From assembly GCA_002162955.1 (NCBI GenBank), contig MABD01000052.1:16647-80646 (forward strand): a stretch of DNA of 64,000 nt, given 5' to 3'. This DNA is from Gammaproteobacteria bacterium 45_16_T64. GTDB lineage: Bacteria; Pseudomonadota; Gammaproteobacteria; Pseudomonadales; Ketobacteraceae. Made by a program: the position numbers and the translations under genes. The notes below the pieces were generated by a model. The model did not search any database. It saw only the letters and a program-made list of their open reading frames with translations, and had not been told where the DNA came from. This document shows positions 1-8,572 of the stretch, piece after piece; within the stretch, counting starts at the first letter, position 1; every line of letters begins with the position of its first letter.

Positions 1-525
1 TAAATTCCAGAGTGCGATACCGTATCCTAGATTCCATATAGGCATTGCTTCAGGTACGTCAATGCGACCATGTGGTGGTCTGACAAAGCGGGGAATGACC
101 CTTAGCGTATTCCATAGTATTTCATTCGTTTTACTTACTTGCTCGGTTATTTGGGCATCAGATAGTGTGAGGAAGTCGGAATGATCCCAGCTGTGATTTT
201 CGATTTGATGACCGTCTGTAATAGCTTGTTGCGCGAGTTCGATATAGTTCTGTTTCTCCAGTTTCTTACCCACTAAAAAAAATGTTGCTTTAACATTGTG
301 GGAATCGAGTATGGATAATACGCGGGTGAAATTATCGGAGGGGCCGTCGTCAAAAGTGAGCGCTACAAGTCCTGGTGTTTGACAGCTTTGTACTAGGGGT
401 ACCATCTGTTGTGTTGGCTTTGGTATGTGATTTGCAAAACTGTTCGTTGACACTATAAGTAACGTAAATGACATGAATGTTAGCGCGATATTTGGTTTGG
501 TATTGATTCTTGATAGTTTAGCCAT
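1..525 (-). CDS. Polysaccharide deacetylase (NodB-like), C-terminus outside the window
   Basis: This reading frame stays open from an ATG at 525 to the window edge, giving 175 residues of a longer protein. A signal peptide is visible (hydrophobic residues 15-30, likely cut after SFA). The NodB-fold motifs are present: TFDDGP at 57-62, the metal-binding HSWDH (H-x3-H) at 111-115, and RPPHGR at 149-154, where most family members have RPPYG. The family removes N- or O-acetyl groups from polysaccharides, here most likely in the periplasm. An in-frame upstream ATG at 564 would lengthen the N-terminus by 13 residues; neither start has a strong ribosome binding site. It follows the acyltransferase gene on the same strand and backs onto an exopolysaccharide operon, so a role in polymer modification is inferred. 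Confidence 0.85.
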   Translation of the reverse strand, partial: MAKLSRINTKPNIALTFMSFTLLIVSTNSFANHIPKPTQQMVPLVQSCQTPGLVALTFDDGPSDNFTRVLSILDSHNVKATFFLVGKKLEKQNYIELAQQAITDGHQIENHSWDHSDFLTLSDAQITEQVSKTNEILWNTLRVIPRFVRPPHGRIDVPEAMPIWNLGYGIALWNL

Positions 526-586
526 CTTGAATAGCAGGCAAGAAATTTTTGATAGAATAGCCATAGGATCTGTGCTCTTGTTAAAT

Positions 587-1747
587 CTATTTTTCTGCTT
601 TGAGTGCAGCGTTTTGTTGGTCTTGTTGTCTGGATCGGTATTGTTCCCGTAGCCTTTTTAGCATGGGCTTTAGCCGTGTGACGACAAATTCAAGAAGCTT
701 CCCTTTTAATCCTTTTCCGAAGAAATAAAAGCGATAATGAGGGGTGACCTGCTCAGTACGTTCAAACAATAGATGCTGGGTAACGGAGCCGACTCGAGAA
801 GCGTCAACTGCATCGTAGCCATTTCGGAGTGATGAGTTGACTAACTCATTGAGTAAGACCCTTCCTAAGCCTAATTTAGAATATTGTGGTAAATACCCGA
901 TGCTATAGTCGTAGAATACATTTCTAAAATAGAATCCATATTTATACGACGCAAGCTCCCCGTCAATATGAATAATACTCAGGTCTAACTGGTCGCTGGC
1001 TGCTAGGCGTTTTGATACTGAATTGAAAAAATCATGGGTCTCTGGGTCGTTAAATATCCCTACGCCCTCATCACCTTTCCAGCTTAAGGCCTCTGTGTTT
1101 CTCATTTCATTAACAAGGTCTTGAACTTGTTCAACGGAAGGCCGTAGATGAAGTATTTCGCTATCTAGTTTATCCAGTTTCTTTTTTCTTCGGCGAAGAT
1201 CAGTGCGCATTTTGGATGGAAAGCTTGCGCTCATCTCTTCTTCTGTGATCGATTCCAATGACAAAATTGGACAATGGGAAGTGACGCGGTTGAACACGGG
1301 GCTATTTTTTCGTTTGCTCCAGTGCAATGAGGCATCCACTAGTCCTTGGCTATCTGTCCATTCGTTCCAAATCATACAGTCCCAAAAAGGACCCGATAGC
1401 TGGTGTAGGTAATCGAGTAATTTTGGCCACGCAGCTAAGTGATCAGGCAATAACAAAATGGAGATTCGATCTCCTAGCGGATATTGCACAAAGCGAGCGA
1501 CTCGAGCTGGAATGCCGTGGAGAGACTCGGGCGTTATTTGAAGGGCCAAGAACCCCACCAGGTTATTTTGATTGTCGCGGATAGTTATTGCGGTGAACTG
1601 ATGTTTCTTCGGTAAGTGTTCAATTGCCGTCGTTAGCCACGGCCAATCATTAAACACTGTCGCATCTACACTGCCATCTATCAGCTGTTTGTACTCTTGT
1701 TCTGTAACAAGGCCAGTAAGAGTAGGAGATAGCGAAAACCGGTACAT
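587..1747 (-). CDS. GNAT/FemAB-like acyltransferase of the exopolysaccharide locus
   Basis: The 386-residue product resembles the CelD/BcsL-type acetyltransferase group (Acetyltransf_6), a double-GNAT or FemAB-like fold often coded beside exopolysaccharide genes. The second half carries a GNAT-like acyl-CoA-binding stretch, GLGRVLLNELV, near residues 294-304. There is no signal peptide and no membrane segment, so it should act in the cytoplasm on a sugar precursor or amino-sugar donor. It ends 22-62 bases before the partial deacetylase, depending on that gene's start, and the two are probably co-transcribed. It is divergent from the sugar-transferase gene across a 345-base gap. The family assignment is fairly safe; the acyl donor and acceptor are unknown. 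Confidence 0.7.
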   Translation of the reverse strand: MYRFSLSPTLTGLVTEQEYKQLIDGSVDATVFNDWPWLTTAIEHLPKKHQFTAITIRDNQNNLVGFLALQITPESLHGIPARVARFVQYPLGDRISILLLPDHLAAWPKLLDYLHQLSGPFWDCMIWNEWTDSQGLVDASLHWSKRKNSPVFNRVTSHCPILSLESITEEEMSASFPSKMRTDLRRRKKKLDKLDSEILHLRPSVEQVQDLVNEMRNTEALSWKGDEGVGIFNDPETHDFFNSVSKRLAASDQLDLSIIHIDGELASYKYGFYFRNVFYDYSIGYLPQYSKLGLGRVLLNELVNSSLRNGYDAVDASRVGSVTQHLLFERTEQVTPHYRFYFFGKGLKGKLLEFVVTRLKPMLKRLREQYRSRQQDQQNAALKAEK

Positions 1748-2013
1748 AAAATAGCCAACTATTCAAGTTTAATAAATGGTACTGACGTCCGGTATCTGGT
1801 CTGTTAAGGCACTTATTGGACGAAAATAGTACAGTTCTATCGGAAGGTCGCGGCTATAGTAGCTGTTTTTCTGCCAAAAACTAGCCTTTTTACGCTATTT
1901 TTCGAAGAATTTTGCGACATATGGGGGCAATTGTCCGGAGAAGTTAGCAGGATTGTAAAGTAATGTTAAATACTATGAAGTCAGATTGATTAACTAATAA
2001 ATAATCACTATTC

Positions 2014-2029
2014 TGTGACGCAATTCACA
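2014..2029. promoter_or_regulatory. Consensus CRP/Clp-type binding site
   Basis: The sequence is TGTGA, six bases (CGCAAT), then TCACA, an exact match to the CRP consensus TGTGA-N6-TCACA. It lies about 64 bases before the sugar-transferase start. With the TAGAAT at 2053-2058 as the -10 element, the site centre falls about 42-44 bases upstream of the predicted start of transcription, close to the class II activator position. Activation of the EPS operon by a CRP-family protein is inferred. Confidence 0.65.
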
Positions 2030-2052
2030 ATGTATGCTGCATTTATGAGCAG

Positions 2053-2058
2053 TAGAAT
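2053..2058 (+). promoter_or_regulatory. Candidate -10 element of the EPS operon
   Basis: TAGAAT differs from TATAAT at one base. There is no good -35 hexamer at the usual distance, which fits a class II CRP-dependent promoter because the CRP site at 2014-2029 covers that place. The call rests only on spacing and similarity. Confidence 0.35.
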
Positions 2059-2092
2059 CGAATAATCCTCGGCATTTATCGGAAATAGTTCA

Positions 2093-2821
2093 ATGACCCA
2101 AGCGAATGTTGTACGTTCTGAGGCTTTTCGAGACGAAAGCCTTAGGCAAAAGATAGAGCATCAAGTGGATTTTGTGCCGCAGCACTGGGTAAACGGTGAG
2201 CGGGGACGTACCGGGTGGAATTTATCGAGAACGAAGCGTGTTATCGATGCAGGCATTGCGATTTTGGTTTTTTTAATCCTGTCACCATTATTTATTGCAA
2301 TCATCGCCGCGGTTAAGTTGACGAGTAAGGGGCCTATATTTTTTGCGCAATATCGAACCGGCTTTATGGGGCGGCGTTTTAAGATGTATAAGTTTAGAAC
2401 GATGGTTCACAATGCGGAAGAGATAAAGCAGCAGCTAGGGCATCTCAGTCATCACGCAGGTGATTCGCCTGATTTCAAAATTAAGAAAGATCCGCGTATT
2501 ACCCCTATTGGTGTATTTCTACGAAAATTCAGCCTCGATGAACTGCCGCAAATTTTTAATGTGTTAAATGGTGATATGAGCGTTATTGGTCCTCGTCCTA
2601 CATCGTTTTCGGTAGATAAATACGAAGAGCATCATCTCGCTCGATTGGCTTCGCTACCTGGGCTTACTGGAATATGGCAAGTATCCGGTAGAAGCAATAT
2701 TGATTTTAATGGACGGGTGATTTTGGATCGACGCTATATTCAGGAGCAGGGTCCATACCAGGATTTTAAGATATTGGTGAAAACACCGTTAGCAGTTCTC
2801 AAAGGTGATGGGGCCTACTAA
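2093..2821 (+). CDS. Undecaprenyl-phosphate sugar phosphotransferase (initiating transferase)
   Basis: The 242-residue protein belongs to the bacterial sugar transferase family (WcaJ/ExoY/PssA type), which moves a hexose-1-phosphate from a UDP-sugar to undecaprenyl phosphate and so starts repeat-unit assembly at the inner membrane. One strongly hydrophobic segment (about residues 50-75) is followed by the catalytic domain with KMYKFRTMV, the DPRITPIG / LRKFSLDELPQ block and VIGPRPT. It is the short, single-hairpin ExoY form, lacking the extra N-terminal membrane segments of WcaJ. It is the first gene of the EPS operon, downstream of a CRP-type site. Its TAA stop overlaps the next ATG by one base, so translation is probably coupled. 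Confidence 0.93.
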   Translation: MTQANVVRSEAFRDESLRQKIEHQVDFVPQHWVNGERGRTGWNLSRTKRVIDAGIAILVFLILSPLFIAIIAAVKLTSKGPIFFAQYRTGFMGRRFKMYKFRTMVHNAEEIKQQLGHLSHHAGDSPDFKIKKDPRITPIGVFLRKFSLDELPQIFNVLNGDMSVIGPRPTSFSVDKYEEHHLARLASLPGLTGIWQVSGRSNIDFNGRVILDRRYIQEQGPYQDFKILVKTPLAVLKGDGAY

Positions 2822-3444
2822 TGAAAATACTGGACCCCAGCAAGCTGAATCTAACCTCGGCGATATTGGATCACAAAATAAAATCTCTTTATGTGGCTTC
2901 TCCCCATAAAGGCGCAGGCACTACAACGTGTGCTTATTCGTTAGCAAAAGCACTGAGTGCCCTCATTTCTGAAAATGTAATTATTATTGATGGTAATCCA
3001 GGTTCCAATTCGTTAACTGAACAAATGGGGTTGGAAGGAAAAATGGGGTTTTCAGATCTGAATATCCCTGGTTATAGAGAGTCACCTCAAAAAGCAATTC
3101 ATACGATAGAAAATGAACCATTTCATGTTATCCCTGTTGGTGTGACGCCCTCGAGTAACCCTATGGGAGGAGAGCGGGTAGAACTTAAGCGACTAATCGA
3201 TACCCTGACTGAAAACTATAGCTATGTAATTTATGATGGCCCACCGATTCATAAACACAACGAACCGCTTGCTCTTGCGGCTGCGTTTGATGGTGTTGTA
3301 TTGGTCCTCAAGAATAATGATACCCGAGTTGAAGTGGCAAACTCTGCAAAAGCCAAGCTTACTCAAGCGGGTGCGAATGTGATTGGTGCCATTTATAACA
3401 GGCGCCGCTACTATGTTCCCCAATGGGTCTACGATTTACTGTAA
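2821..3444 (+). CDS. CpsD/CapB-like ATPase with degenerate Walker A (possible pseudokinase)
   Basis: This 207-residue protein matches the cytoplasmic ATPase half of bacterial tyrosine kinases that control polysaccharide chain length. Visible parts are a P-loop-like segment at 27-36 (SPHKGAGTTT), a Walker A'-like IIIDG near 55, a Walker B-like VIYDGPP, and a tyrosine-containing C-terminus (RRRYYVPQWVYDLL). In active relatives the P-loop is GxGKS/T. Here the catalytic lysine position is Thr34, although Lys30 occupies the place of the signature lysine seen in deviant Walker A ATPases. Kinase activity is therefore doubtful, and a structural or regulatory role with the chain-length regulator at 4510 is possible. 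The start codon overlaps the upstream stop. Confidence 0.82.
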   Translation: MKILDPSKLNLTSAILDHKIKSLYVASPHKGAGTTTCAYSLAKALSALISENVIIIDGNPGSNSLTEQMGLEGKMGFSDLNIPGYRESPQKAIHTIENEPFHVIPVGVTPSSNPMGGERVELKRLIDTLTENYSYVIYDGPPIHKHNEPLALAAAFDGVVLVLKNNDTRVEVANSAKAKLTQAGANVIGAIYNRRRYYVPQWVYDLL

Positions 3445-3460
3445 TTTAGGACGCTGAATA

Positions 3461-4480
3461 ATGAAAACTATCGTTACGCTATTTTTCGCGATGAGCCTAT
3501 TGGGATGCGGTACGCTTCCAAAAGCAAAAGACTATTCGATACCGTTACATCATTTTGGTACTAAAGCACCGCAGGTCAATGTGGATGCCACTGATTATGT
3601 GCTGCAAGCCGATGATGTGCTAGACGTGCTGTATCACTTTGATACGTTATCTAATGAACTCTATTTGATTGAACCCCACGACAAACTGAACGTGATGTTC
3701 TTAACAGCCTCTGAATACGATAATATTCATCAAGTTCGCCCCGATGGTTATATTTCTCTACCTTTTGTTGGTGATGTAAAAGTCGCAGGTATATCTGTGG
3801 ATCAGGCTAAGTCGACGATTAAGCAACTATATAAGCCGATTCTTAAGGACCCGTCGTTCTTTGTGTCACTCGTTGAATACCAAGTGCACCTAAAAGAGAT
3901 ACGTGCCTCATTAGATCATCCGAATATGGGGCAGGCACGATTAATTACGGTTAGACAAGATCAAAAGATATCTCTTCCGATGATAGGGGATATCTCTATT
4001 AAAGATAAGTCAGTTTCTCAATTGCGAGATGAAGCCAATGCTCGTTACGCTAAGATCAATAAGCGAATGAGTATTGACGTATTACTGCAGAAAAGCCACG
4101 CACGACAGATTTTTGTTTTTGGTGAAGTGAATAATCCTGGAGGCCATCGTGTGTCCGGTTCTACATCATTGTTTCAGGCGATTGCGATGGCTGGTGGAGC
4201 AAATCATGATGCAGAGCTAAGTACGGTTGTTGCACTAAGAAAAGAAAATAACGAAATGGTGGCAAAAGTATTCAACGTAAAGAACGCGCTGAATGGTAAA
4301 GGGCGCGCGCTCACTGCCATGCTGTCTCCAGAAGATGTGATTTATGTACCTAGAACTCGTCTAAGTAATACCGCTCAGGTCATGCGTAATATTAGTGATA
4401 TTATGATGTTCCGTGGCGTGGGAGCAACACTGTCCTACCGCATAGATGATCCTACTCGTTTTGAGGACGACAATGAATAA
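3461..4480 (+). CDS. Polysaccharide export outer-membrane lipoprotein (Wza/OPX family)
   Basis: The 339-residue product starts with a lipoprotein signal peptide ending in LLGC (lipidated Cys16). Two polysaccharide-export-type segments follow: about residues 48-145, with RPDGYISLPFVGDV, and about 165-205, with a second QKISLPMIGDISI. An SLBB-type segment comes next, starting at IFVFGEVNNPGG. OPX proteins form the outer-membrane or periplasmic channel that passes polymerised EPS to the outside with the Wzz/GumC partner, whose gene follows directly. It has a clear ribosome binding site (AGGA) before the ATG. Being the only OPX gene in view, it is probably the dedicated exit port for this polymer. 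Confidence 0.93.
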   Translation: MKTIVTLFFAMSLLGCGTLPKAKDYSIPLHHFGTKAPQVNVDATDYVLQADDVLDVLYHFDTLSNELYLIEPHDKLNVMFLTASEYDNIHQVRPDGYISLPFVGDVKVAGISVDQAKSTIKQLYKPILKDPSFFVSLVEYQVHLKEIRASLDHPNMGQARLITVRQDQKISLPMIGDISIKDKSVSQLRDEANARYAKINKRMSIDVLLQKSHARQIFVFGEVNNPGGHRVSGSTSLFQAIAMAGGANHDAELSTVVALRKENNEMVAKVFNVKNALNGKGRALTAMLSPEDVIYVPRTRLSNTAQVMRNISDIMMFRGVGATLSYRIDDPTRFEDDNE

Positions 4481-4509
4481 TCGTCTCGAGCATAAACGTG
4501 GAGTCAAAT

Positions 4510-6090
4510 ATGAGTGAACAACAGGATAGAAACTACTTTCGGGGAATATTAGGCGTTATATTTGCTAATTTTCCGTTTATTAGTCGACTTTTTATGATTT
4601 GTATTGCTATATCGATATTGGTGCCTTTTTTTGTGGTGACCAAGTATACCCTGACCGGTGAAATTGTGGTTCTTTCGAAAAAGATCCAGCAGGGTATTCG
4701 AGGCGATATTACAGGTGGAACCAGTGCGCGGTATATTCCAGTGAGCCTTACGGATATGGAGACGGAAAATAATATTATTCGGTCTGTACCGCTTATCCGA
4801 AAAACGGCGGCCGACCTGTATGATGAAGGGAAGCTGAAAATTGAATATGGTGTACTTGATACCTGGATTAAGAATCCCCTTAGAAACAATATAGTTAAGC
4901 CAATAAAATCATGGTTTACGGAGGTGGTCGAAGATGAACGGCTAGCCGCTATTGAAGAGCTAACCAAAATTGCCCTAGATAGCCTTGAAGTATCAACAAT
5001 ACCAGGGTCCAACGTTATTGTTGTTAATTATGAATCCGAAAATAAAGAGACCGCGCTGCTATTTGTTAATAAATTGATGAGTAATTTTCTTGAAAAACGC
5101 AATGAATTACTGCTCAACGAAGCACCGGAAGACTTCTTTCTAAGAAAGAAAAATAGCTACAAAGATCGTTTGGTTTCTTTGGAACTTAAAAAAGTTGAAC
5201 TGTTTGGGCGCTATGCGGTAACAAATACTAAAGATGAATTGGCGTTAATACTGGAGAGTATTAATCATGAAAGTAATGAGCTTAATAATGTGCTGGATAA
5301 TCGCTTAGAAGCAAATGCTTGGCTAAGCTATTTGAAAGAACAGCTGGAAAACCTTAAGGTCTCGGATGTATCGAAAATATCCTTTCCTTATTCGTTTGGT
5401 GGATCCAGTACGGGTAGCAACGAGTTTTTTGTTGATACTGAAATGAAAGATCAGATACTGAAAATTTCCAGCTTGCAATCAGAGCACGCTAACGCGAAGT
5501 TGGCATTTCGCAAAGGAAGTGCCAAAGTTACCAGGCCTTATAATCAGCTGAAGCAGCAGAAAATCCGCCTAATTACGTTGGTAGAAAATAGGATTCTAGA
5601 GCGGTATGAAGGCATTAAGGTGCTTGATACGATCATTGAAAGCAAAAAATCACGAATACAATTGTTCAAAGACCGAGCTGAAGTATTGAAAGCAGTGCAG
5701 GCGCAAGAAGCGGGAATTATTACCGAACTGAATGCGGTCAATGACGCGTATTTCAAATACAGCCAGCAGTATGAAGAGCGACGTTCGGAAAAGATCGCTA
5801 ACCTAGAAGACTTGTCGAACGTTAGAATCCTTAGTTTAGCGGCGATGCCATTAGAACCCAGTTCACCCAAGCGAATTCTGGTGTTAATTATTAGTTTCAT
5901 AACCAGTGGGTTTATTGCACTAACCTTGGGATTACTGCGAGAGATGTTTGATAATCGTTTTCGCTATCCGGAGCAAGTGGCTGCTCAGTTAGATATTCCT
6001 GTGATTGCGGTTTTTGATGATGTTGATATTGAACCGGATACGCCGTTTAGCCACAAACCCGCTGGATTCTGGAAATGGCTAATTCAATAG
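4510..6090 (+). CDS. Chain-length determinant / GumC-like polysaccharide co-polymerase
   Basis: The product (526 residues from the ATG at 4510) has the layout of Wzz/GumC co-polymerases: an N-terminal membrane segment (about residues 25-45), a long charged and helical periplasmic part with coiled-coil character, and a second membrane segment (about residues 454-476) before a short cytoplasmic tail. It lacks a fused kinase domain, which fits the separate CpsD-like gene at 2821. A GTG at 4498 would add four residues, but a GGAG at 4500-4503 sits six bases before the ATG at 4510, so I chose that start. The 3' end overlaps the glycosyltransferase gene by 16 bases. Confidence 0.88.
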   Translation: MSEQQDRNYFRGILGVIFANFPFISRLFMICIAISILVPFFVVTKYTLTGEIVVLSKKIQQGIRGDITGGTSARYIPVSLTDMETENNIIRSVPLIRKTAADLYDEGKLKIEYGVLDTWIKNPLRNNIVKPIKSWFTEVVEDERLAAIEELTKIALDSLEVSTIPGSNVIVVNYESENKETALLFVNKLMSNFLEKRNELLLNEAPEDFFLRKKNSYKDRLVSLELKKVELFGRYAVTNTKDELALILESINHESNELNNVLDNRLEANAWLSYLKEQLENLKVSDVSKISFPYSFGGSSTGSNEFFVDTEMKDQILKISSLQSEHANAKLAFRKGSAKVTRPYNQLKQQKIRLITLVENRILERYEGIKVLDTIIESKKSRIQLFKDRAEVLKAVQAQEAGIITELNAVNDAYFKYSQQYEERRSEKIANLEDLSNVRILSLAAMPLEPSSPKRILVLIISFITSGFIALTLGLLREMFDNRFRYPEQVAAQLDIPVIAVFDDVDIEPDTPFSHKPAGFWKWLIQ

Positions 6091-7199
6091 AACCGCGGGT
6101 AGTTCATCTCATCTGCGCATCAGGTTTTTATGGCGCTGAACGTGTTGTGGCAAATCTATGTGCGGCGCTAGGATCGCTCGATACCTCGGTGCTTTGCTTG
6201 ACGAAAAATCTTGAGTCTATCGATGTTTTTAAGCAGCACGTAGTGAATGCTGATAGGGAATTTCACACTACATCCAATACTGTATCGGAAGCGATGAGTG
6301 CACTGAAAGCGATCAAGTGCGATCACGAGAATTTTGTGATTCATGCACATGGTTACAAAGAAATTGTCATTGCCTGTTTTTTTCAGCGGCTGCATGGCGC
6401 AAGCGTTATTGTATCTCAGCACGGTTTTACCGCCCGTAATCTAAAATCACGAATCTATAATTGGATAGACATGGCGTTTTGCCGATGGGCAAATATCCAT
6501 CAAATATTATGTGTATCCAGTGACATCCAAAATCGATATCAACGATTTGGGGTGGATAAGTCTCGTTTAGTCTTGCTGCCAAATGGTGTGCCAACACCCA
6601 AAAATTTCGACAGTGCGCACGCCAAAGTACGAATTACTGATGAATTGGCTATAACGAAAGATGCGTCGATAGTACTTTATGCTGGTCGTCTCAGTGAAGA
6701 AAAAGACCCAATACTGTTTATCAATACTATTGAGAAGCTAATACTGTCTGGCCAACACGTTGTGGCAGTGATTGCTGGTGAAGGTCCGTTAGAAGGTGAA
6801 GTAAAGCAGGCTATATCGGATAAGGGATTAAACCAGCACGTAAAGATGCTAGGATTTGTCGAGAATATTGAAGATTTACTGCTGGCGGCGGATATTTTAC
6901 TGCTTACATCACACACGGAAGGCACGCCAATGATCGTGCTAGAGGCAATGATGCGACAATGTGTTGTTGTATCAACTCGGGTGGGAGGTATGCCATCGAT
7001 TATTCCCAATAATCAGTGTGGACTGATTGCGGATGGGAGAGATGCTAAGGCAATCGCGGCGGAATGTGCGAAGTTGTTGGATAAGCCTAGTACTCATGCT
7101 GATATTGCTAATGCGGGTGCTGAGCGAATAAACGAGTACTACAGCCTCAATAGTCAGCTGGAAGGTTACCGGCAGCGCTATCGTGAGTGCTGCCAATGA
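6075..7199 (+). CDS. Glycosyltransferase family 4
   Basis: The 374-residue protein has a GT-B fold of the GT4 family. The N-terminal acceptor domain opens with VVHLICASGFYGAERVV, which carries the glycine-rich loop. The C-terminal donor domain has YAGRLSEEKDP, GEGPLEGEV and HTEGTPMIVLEAM, whose E-x7-E-like motif contacts the nucleotide sugar. It should add one sugar of the EPS repeat unit on the cytoplasmic face of the inner membrane. The start lies inside the end of the co-polymerase gene, and the stop overlaps the next start as ATGA, so coupling on both sides is likely. Donor sugar and linkage cannot be read from the sequence. Confidence 0.92.
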   Translation: MANSIEPRVVHLICASGFYGAERVVANLCAALGSLDTSVLCLTKNLESIDVFKQHVVNADREFHTTSNTVSEAMSALKAIKCDHENFVIHAHGYKEIVIACFFQRLHGASVIVSQHGFTARNLKSRIYNWIDMAFCRWANIHQILCVSSDIQNRYQRFGVDKSRLVLLPNGVPTPKNFDSAHAKVRITDELAITKDASIVLYAGRLSEEKDPILFINTIEKLILSGQHVVAVIAGEGPLEGEVKQAISDKGLNQHVKMLGFVENIEDLLLAADILLLTSHTEGTPMIVLEAMMRQCVVVSTRVGGMPSIIPNNQCGLIADGRDAKAIAAECAKLLDKPSTHADIANAGAERINEYYSLNSQLEGYRQRYRECCQ

Positions 7200-8572
7200 T
7201 TAAGAACGTTCTATATATTGTCAGTGGCGTGTTAATGATGTTGTTGTGCGCAGGGTTGCTTACAACAAAGTTCTTCTTTCTTGCACCTGGGTTGCCCCTT
7301 GCACTTATCGGATTAATTGTTCTTTACCGCTACCCAGAGTATGGCGTGTTGGCGTTGGCATTTTTAGTACCGTTAGAAGGATTGTTTGCCGGTAATAAAC
7401 TATTTACTGGCGCGAAGTTTATCGGGGCAGCATTGATATTAATTGTTGGTCTGAAGCTGATACGTAAGGAGATTCCACTTTCTGAGATGAAAACGCCTCT
7501 TTGGTGGCCTATCGGTTTGCTAGTCTTTGCATTTTCTGTCAGCAGTGTGTGGTCGCTGTACCCCGAGTTGTCCACCCATAGTCTTCGGCAGTTAGTGACG
7601 GCTATCAGTATTTTCTTTATAACGCTGGGCATTAAATCTAGGATTAATATCCAGTGGTTAATGATAACAGTGGTGATAAGTGTCTCCATTACGGCCTTTC
7701 TTGCGCTTGTGAGTGGCGCTCATACCGTAGAGGATCGGGCGATAGGTTTGCTTACCGATCCCAATTATTTCGCCTTATTACTCATTACTGCAGTGCCTAT
7801 GTGTATTCACCTCTTGCTACAAGATAGGCGGCGTATAGTGAAATTGGGTTGGGCCGCGCTGCTATTGTTAATTTTGTTTGCATTTCAAAAAACGCTGTCC
7901 CGATCGGGAGTTGTTGTACTGGTAATTGTCTTCGCATTTATTGGTTATCACTATCGTGAAGTGCTAAAGAAACTCAAGGGCCCCCAAGTTGGTCTGATTG
8001 TCATTGGTGGTGCGATGCTTATGGTGGCTCTGTTTATCTCGATGCCTGAAAGTTATCGTGATCGTATTTTATCCCTTGCTAATATTACCTCCGGCGTTCG
8101 CTCCTTTGATGATCGCTCATTGGGAAGGCGTACTTCCTATATTGTGGTGGGCATGGAAGCATTTAAAGACAATCCCATTATTGGCTCGGGTCCGGGAACA
8201 TTTCCGGTGCACTATGCAAAAAGTGGATATGCAACGGCATTCTCTGTGAGTAGTAAGGAGCCAGAGCTATTCAGACGTGCTCATAATACCTATCTAGAAA
8301 CCCTAACGGAGACTGGGCTAACGGGCTTTGCGGCGCTGTGCGGTATTATTCTAATAGGATTAAGGCAGTTTAGTATTGCTCGCTCTCGAATGATTGCTGC
8401 GAACCAATGGGAAAAAGCAACCCTGATTACCCAAACTGGGGCGGCGTACTTAGCCGTTATTCTATTCTTCCTGTTCTTAACCGGTTTGAACAATAAATAT
8501 TTTTGGATGTTGCTGGCGTTATCCAGTGGTTTTATGCAGCAAGCAAAGTTAGTTGAAGGTAGGGATAACTAA
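7196..8572 (+). CDS. O-antigen ligase / Wzy-type polymerase family membrane protein
   Basis: The product (458 residues from the ATG at 7196) is highly hydrophobic with about eleven to twelve membrane segments. It carries the periplasmic-loop signature of the Wzy/WaaL family near residue 363 (HNTYLETLTETGLTGF). In an operon with a flippase, co-polymerase and export lipoprotein it is most likely the polymerase that joins lipid-linked repeat units, rather than an LPS ligase. A GTG at 7187 is in frame, but the ATG at 7196 overlaps the upstream TGA (ATGA) and has a GAG-containing site at good distance. Family is secure; polymerase versus ligase is inferred from context. Confidence 0.85.
   Translation: MIKNVLYIVSGVLMMLLCAGLLTTKFFFLAPGLPLALIGLIVLYRYPEYGVLALAFLVPLEGLFAGNKLFTGAKFIGAALILIVGLKLIRKEIPLSEMKTPLWWPIGLLVFAFSVSSVWSLYPELSTHSLRQLVTAISIFFITLGIKSRINIQWLMITVVISVSITAFLALVSGAHTVEDRAIGLLTDPNYFALLLITAVPMCIHLLLQDRRRIVKLGWAALLLLILFAFQKTLSRSGVVVLVIVFAFIGYHYREVLKKLKGPQVGLIVIGGAMLMVALFISMPESYRDRILSLANITSGVRSFDDRSLGRRTSYIVVGMEAFKDNPIIGSGPGTFPVHYAKSGYATAFSVSSKEPELFRRAHNTYLETLTETGLTGFAALCGIILIGLRQFSIARSRMIAANQWEKATLITQTGAAYLAVILFFLFLTGLNNKYFWMLLALSSGFMQQAKLVEGRDN

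Larger units (their letters stand above)
1748..2092. other. Divergent intergenic region of the exopolysaccharide locus
   Basis: This 345-base gap separates the minus-strand acyltransferase/deacetylase genes from the plus-strand EPS operon. No credible open frame is present. The half next to the operon is AT-rich and holds a perfect CRP-type palindrome at 2014-2029 and a -10-like TAGAAT at 2053-2058. I saw nothing assignable between 1748 and about 1980. Confidence 0.6.

Noticed and set aside
1203..1584. Two plus-strand frames opposite the GNAT/FemAB-like gene
   Set aside because: They overlap each other and a supported minus-strand gene, and have no family features.
4533..5012. 159-codon minus-strand frame inside the chain-length regulator gene
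   Set aside because: It lies wholly opposite a well-supported gene, is Ser/Ile-rich in a shadow-like way and has no start signal.
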